In this document: piece after piece, positions 60,566 through 64,000 of the stretch
How the letters are laid out: each line of letters begins with the position of its first letter
How positions within the stretch are numbered: position 1 is the first letter of the stretch
DNA from: Butyrivibrio sp. XPD2006
Lineage (GTDB): Bacteria; Bacillota; Clostridia; Lachnospirales; Lachnospiraceae
NCBI RefSeq assembly: GCF_000420865.1
Contig: NZ_ATVT01000014.1
Span: 1 to 64,000, forward strand
Length of the DNA stretch: 64,000 nt
Direction of reading: 5' to 3'
The notes under the pieces: model-generated
Told to the model about the DNA's origin: nothing
Databases searched by the model: none
The model's input: only the letters and a program-made list of their open reading frames with translations
Made by a program: the position numbers and the translations under genes

Positions 60566-63500
60566 TTATGCCAATTCTTTGAAAGCCTCTAATACGGCTG
60601 TGTCGTGGTCAATTCCCTGTTCCTCAAACTTACTGATTGCCGACAGCATCTTGTGATAGTCATTAGGTACTATCTTCTTGAAATCAGGAATATATTTCTC
60701 AAAGTTTTCCAGGATCTCTTTTCCGAACTGTGAACCTGTTTCCTTTACATAGTCCTCAAGGATTCCCTGAAGCTCAGCGATGTCATACTTCTCGGTGAGT
60801 TCCGTAAGACTTGCCATATCCTTGTTCATTCGAAGATATAGAGTGTGCTCCCTGTCCAGAACATAGGCGATTCCGCCGCTCATACCCGCCGCGAAATTTT
60901 TGCCGGTCATTCCAAGAATGACTGCTCTGCCACCTGTCATATACTCAAGGCCATGATCTCCGCAGCCTTCTGATACGGCAAGCGCTCCGGAATTTCTTAC
61001 GCAGAATCTCTCACCTGCAATTCCGCAGACATAGGCTTTTCCTGCTGTTGCGCCATAGAGGGCAACATTACCTATAATGATATTCTCGTGAGCTTTGTAA
61101 GTAGCCTCCTTGGGCGGTGCTACGATCACCTTGCCTCCCGATAATCCCTTACCAAATCCATCATTTGCATCACCGGACAAACGGAGAGTTACACCCTTCG
61201 GAAGAAATGCTCCAAATGACTGTCCGCCGCCACCTGTTGCCTCAACCACGATGGAATCGTCCGGAAGTGTATCCGTAAAGTCATTAGTAACCCTACTGCC
61301 AAGAAGTGTTCCAAAGCTTCTGTCCGTGCTGGACACATCAACTTTTACACACATCTTTGAAGCAGGTTTTTTCTTAAACTTCTCATAGGCCGGTAAAAGA
61401 GCTTTATGATCCAGTGTCTTTTCCAGTTCAAAATCATATGCATCCTTTGGATCAAAGTGATTCTTGTTGTTTTTTGCAAAGCTTGTGTCCAGGATCCTTG
61501 AAAGATCTGCAGCATCCTTGCAACGGGCATTTGGAATGGTCCTCATCTTGAGACAGTCGGTTCTTCCCACCATCTCTTCAACAGTCCTGAAACCAAGCTC
61601 ACTCATGATCTCACGGAGCTGTCTTGCCACAAAGAGCATGAAATTCATGACATGCTCGGGCTTACCTTTAAATCTCTTTCTGAGCTCCTCGTTTTGAGTT
61701 GCGATTCCCACAGGACAAGTGTCTTTTGAACATACACGCATCATCATGCAGCCCATGCATACAAGTGGCGCTGTGGCAAATCCGAATTCCTCGGCTCCCA
61801 GAAGCGCCGCGATCGCAACATCGCGACCTGTCATAAGCTTTCCGTCGGTCTCAAGGACTACACGGCTCCTTAGACCGTTCTGCAAAAGTGACTGATGTGC
61901 CTCACTTACTCCAAGCTCCCAGGGAAGTCCTGCATGATGAACCGAAGATGAAGGCGCTGCACCTGTTCCTCCGTCATATCCGGAGATCAGGATTACCTGA
62001 GCTCCTGCCTTGGCTACACCTGAAGCAATGGTACCGACTCCCGCCTCAGAAACGAGCTTTACAGATATCCTTGCCCTGTCATTGGCGTTCTTCAGGTCAT
62101 AGATGAGCTGTGCCAGATCTTCTATAGAGTAGATATCATGGTGCGGAGGTGGTGATATAAGTGCTACACCGGGGGTTGAAAAACGTGTGCTTGCAACCCA
62201 CGGATAAACCTTTTTACCCGGAAGATGTCCGCCTTCGCCCGGCTTTGCGCCCTGTGCCATCTTGATCTGTATCTCTTTTGCACTCTGAAGATATCTGCTG
62301 GTGACACCGAATCTGCCCGAAGCAACCTGCTTAACTGCGCTGTTACGTTCTGTTCCGAATCTTGCAATATCCTCTCCGCCTTCACCTGTGTTACTCTTTC
62401 CGCCAAGCCTGTTCATAGCAGTAGCCAGAGTCTCATGAGCTTCCTTGGAAAGTGATCCGTAGGACATTGCTCCCGTCTGGAAGCGCTTTACGATCTCCTC
62501 TACAGGCTCTACTTCGCTTAAAGGCACCTTTTCACCGGCTGGTACAAAGGATAAAAGAGCTCTCAGGGTATGTGGTCTGTCATCGTCATCAACAAGCTCC
62601 GTATACTCCTTAAATCTCTCGTAATCCCCTTCTCTTACAGCTCTCTGAAGAGTAACAATTGTTTTTGGATTGTACATGTGGTCTTCCATCTCTTTTCCAC
62701 TGCGAAGACCGTGGAAACCGAAGGAATCAAGGCTTGAGTCAGTAGAAAGACCAAGCGGATCAAAAGCCTTATTGTGGCGAAGCTCAACGTCCTCTCCGAT
62801 CTCATTTATGCCGATGCCGCCAACTCTGCTGGTGGTTCCTGTGAAATACTTGTCCACAAACTCTTTGGACAGTCCGATAGCCTCAAAGATCTTAGCAGAC
62901 TGATAAGACTGGAGGGTTGAGATACCCATCTTGGCTGCGATCTTAACAACTCCTCCGAGAAGAGCCTTGTTATAATCAGCAATTGCTGTGTGATAGTCTT
63001 TATCAAGAATTCCGATATCTATAAGCTCAGCGATACACTCGTGCGCAAGATACGGCTGGATCGCACGTGCGCCAAAGCCAAGAAGTGTAGCAATCTGATG
63101 TACATCCCTTGGCTCTCCCGACTCAAGGATAAGAGATACTGCCGTGCGCTGCTTGGTCCTTACCAGGTGCTGTTCAACACTGGATACAGCCAGAAGCGAA
63201 GGGATAGGCATGTGGTTTTCGTCAACTCCTCTGTCTGAGAGGACGATTATGTTCACTCCCTCTGCAGTAGCTCTGTCCACTGAGATATTCAGCTGGTCCA
63301 GAGCTCTCTCCATAGGTGTGTTCTTGTAATAAAGGAGGGATATCTTCTTTACATGAAAACCGGGCTGATCCAGAGCTTCAATCTTCATGAGATCAACGCC
63401 TGTAAGAATAGGATTATTGACCTCAAGAACACGGCAGTTATCACTCTTTTCTCCAAGAAGATTTCCGTCGGATCCGATATACACTGTGGTATCGGTAACT

Positions 63501-64000
63501 ACCTTCTCACGCAGAGAATCGATGGGCGGATTAGTAACCTGGGCAAAGAGCTGCTTGAAATAGCAAAACAGCATCTGGTGATGTTTTGAAAGCATAGCAA
63601 GAGGGACGTCCGTACCCATGGAAACCGTGGGCTCTATGCCGTTTGTTGCCATCGGCATGATCTGCTGTTTGACGTCCTCGTAGGAATACCCGAATACCTT
63701 ATAGAGCTTGTCTCTCATCTCCTGGGTATGGGTAGGAATCTTTTTATTTGGAACCGACAGTTTGTTGAGATGCAAAAGATATCTGTCAAGCCACTCGCCG
63801 TAAGGCTTTGCCAGTGAATATCTGTCCTTGCACTCCTTGTCGGAGATTATGCGTCCTTCTTTTGTGTTTACCAGGAGCATATGTCCCGGTGAAAGTCTTG
63901 ATTTCTCAAGGATGTTCTCCTCAGGAATATCCAAAACGCCAACTTCAGATGAAAGAATGAGTCTTCCATCCTTAGTAACATAGTACCTTGATGGTCTTAA
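60566..64000 (-). CDS. gltB: Glutamate synthase large subunit (5' end outside window)
   Basis: 1144 codons are visible; the frame is open at the window edge and begins RPSRYYVTKDGRLILSSEVG, so the glutaminase domain and start lie outside (full length about 1500). Visible parts: central domain; FMN/synthase domain with VKLVSEAGVGTIASGVAKAG and SGYDGGTGAAP; the 3Fe-4S site CMGCMMMRVCSKDTCPVG; and the C-terminal beta-helix with repeated Gly motifs (GGKVIVAPP). With GltD it makes two glutamates from glutamine and 2-oxoglutarate. It is the first visible gene of the nitrogen operon. Confidence 0.96.
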   Translation of the reverse strand, partial: LRPSRYYVTKDGRLILSSEVGVLDIPEENILEKSRLSPGHMLLVNTKEGRIISDKECKDRYSLAKPYGEWLDRYLLHLNKLSVPNKKIPTHTQEMRDKLYKVFGYSYEDVKQQIMPMATNGIEPTVSMGTDVPLAMLSKHHQMLFCYFKQLFAQVTNPPIDSLREKVVTDTTVYIGSDGNLLGEKSDNCRVLEVNNPILTGVDLMKIEALDQPGFHVKKISLLYYKNTPMERALDQLNISVDRATAEGVNIIVLSDRGVDENHMPIPSLLAVSSVEQHLVRTKQRTAVSLILESGEPRDVHQIATLLGFGARAIQPYLAHECIAELIDIGILDKDYHTAIADYNKALLGGVVKIAAKMGISTLQSYQSAKIFEAIGLSKEFVDKYFTGTTSRVGGIGINEIGEDVELRHNKAFDPLGLSTDSSLDSFGFHGLRSGKEMEDHMYNPKTIVTLQRAVREGDYERFKEYTELVDDDDRPHTLRALLSFVPAGEKVPLSEVEPVEEIVKRFQTGAMSYGSLSKEAHETLATAMNRLGGKSNTGEGGEDIARFGTERNSAVKQVASGRFGVTSRYLQSAKEIQIKMAQGAKPGEGGHLPGKKVYPWVASTRFSTPGVALISPPPHHDIYSIEDLAQLIYDLKNANDRARISVKLVSEAGVGTIASGVAKAGAQVILISGYDGGTGAAPSSSVHHAGLPWELGVSEAHQSLLQNGLRSRVVLETDGKLMTGRDVAIAALLGAEEFGFATAPLVCMGCMMMRVCSKDTCPVGIATQNEELRKRFKGKPEHVMNFMLFVARQLREIMSELGFRTVEEMVGRTDCLKMRTIPNARCKDAADLSRILDTSFAKNNKNHFDPKDAYDFELEKTLDHKALLPAYEKFKKKPASKMCVKVDVSSTDRSFGTLLGSRVTNDFTDTLPDDSIVVEATGGGGQSFGAFLPKGVTLRLSGDANDGFGKGLSGGKVIVAPPKEATYKAHENIIIGNVALYGATAGKAYVCGIAGERFCVRNSGALAVSEGCGDHGLEYMTGGRAVILGMTGKNFAAGMSGGIAYVLDREHTLYLRMNKDMASLTELTEKYDIAELQGILEDYVKETGSQFGKEILENFEKYIPDFKKIVPNDYHKMLSAISKFEEQGIDHDTAVLEAFKELA

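Overview
The window looks like a stretch of chromosome from an anaerobic Firmicute of the Lachnospiraceae, most like Butyrivibrio and its relatives. This is an inference from content: strong AGGAGG-type Shine-Dalgarno sites with frequent GTG and TTG starts, moderate-to-low G+C, a very high density of c-di-GMP and two-component proteins, ANTAR-linked nitrogen genes, LL-diaminopimelate aminotransferase and GH13 starch enzymes. No rRNA, tRNA or CRISPR array was seen. Almost all genes lie on the minus strand.

Layout. 1-2.6 kb: cut-off MFS transporter, fluoride channel crcB, a GNAT-Nudix fusion and a hicAB toxin-antitoxin pair with its own promoter and operator. 2.6-7.8 kb: a Tn7-like transposition module (tnsA-like, tnsB, tnsC, tniQ) with 30-bp end-type repeats beside tnsA; TnsB and TnsC look intact, but the TnsA-like protein has lost two of three expected nuclease residues. 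7.9-15.1 kb: an Asn-rich repeat surface protein, a CPBP protease, an aldo/keto reductase with ferredoxin clusters, hypotheticals, an epimerase-like protein and an iron alcohol dehydrogenase. 15.1-15.6 kb: non-coding, with four phased 42-bp repeats and a 70-bp palindrome. 15.6-20.4 kb: membrane-anchored lipase, HAD nucleotidase, response regulator-GGDEF protein, HU and two tiny genes.

20.5-30.7 kb is a signalling island: an HD-GYP protein with altered metal ligands, a double receiver, a 1421-residue propeller hybrid kinase, a canonical HD-GYP protein and an HPt protein whose C-terminal half matches the tail of the kinase. 30.8-37.2 kb: ABC exporter, M13 peptidase lipoprotein and a GH13 enzyme under a LacI-type operator. 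37.3-46.9 kb: a LytS-type kinase beside the remnant of its regulator, NudC, membrane proteins, CorA, a phosphoesterase, a CPBP protease, a GH13 glucosidase and a GT4 glycosyltransferase. 46.9-55.9 kb: a GGDEF protein, a response regulator with a C-terminal DNA-binding domain, a partner-switching set (RsbW-like kinase, STAS protein, a tandem-domain protein) and a large surface protein. 56.0-64.0 kb: a nitrogen-assimilation operon running gltB-gltD-dapL-(divergent glutamine synthetase)-(ANTAR regulator).

The strongest leads for something new are the transposition module with a probably inactive TnsA, the phased 42-bp repeats, the short glutamine-synthetase-like protein with replaced active-site arginines, the HD-GYP/phosphorelay island, and the partner-switching set that lacks a visible sigma factor or phosphatase.
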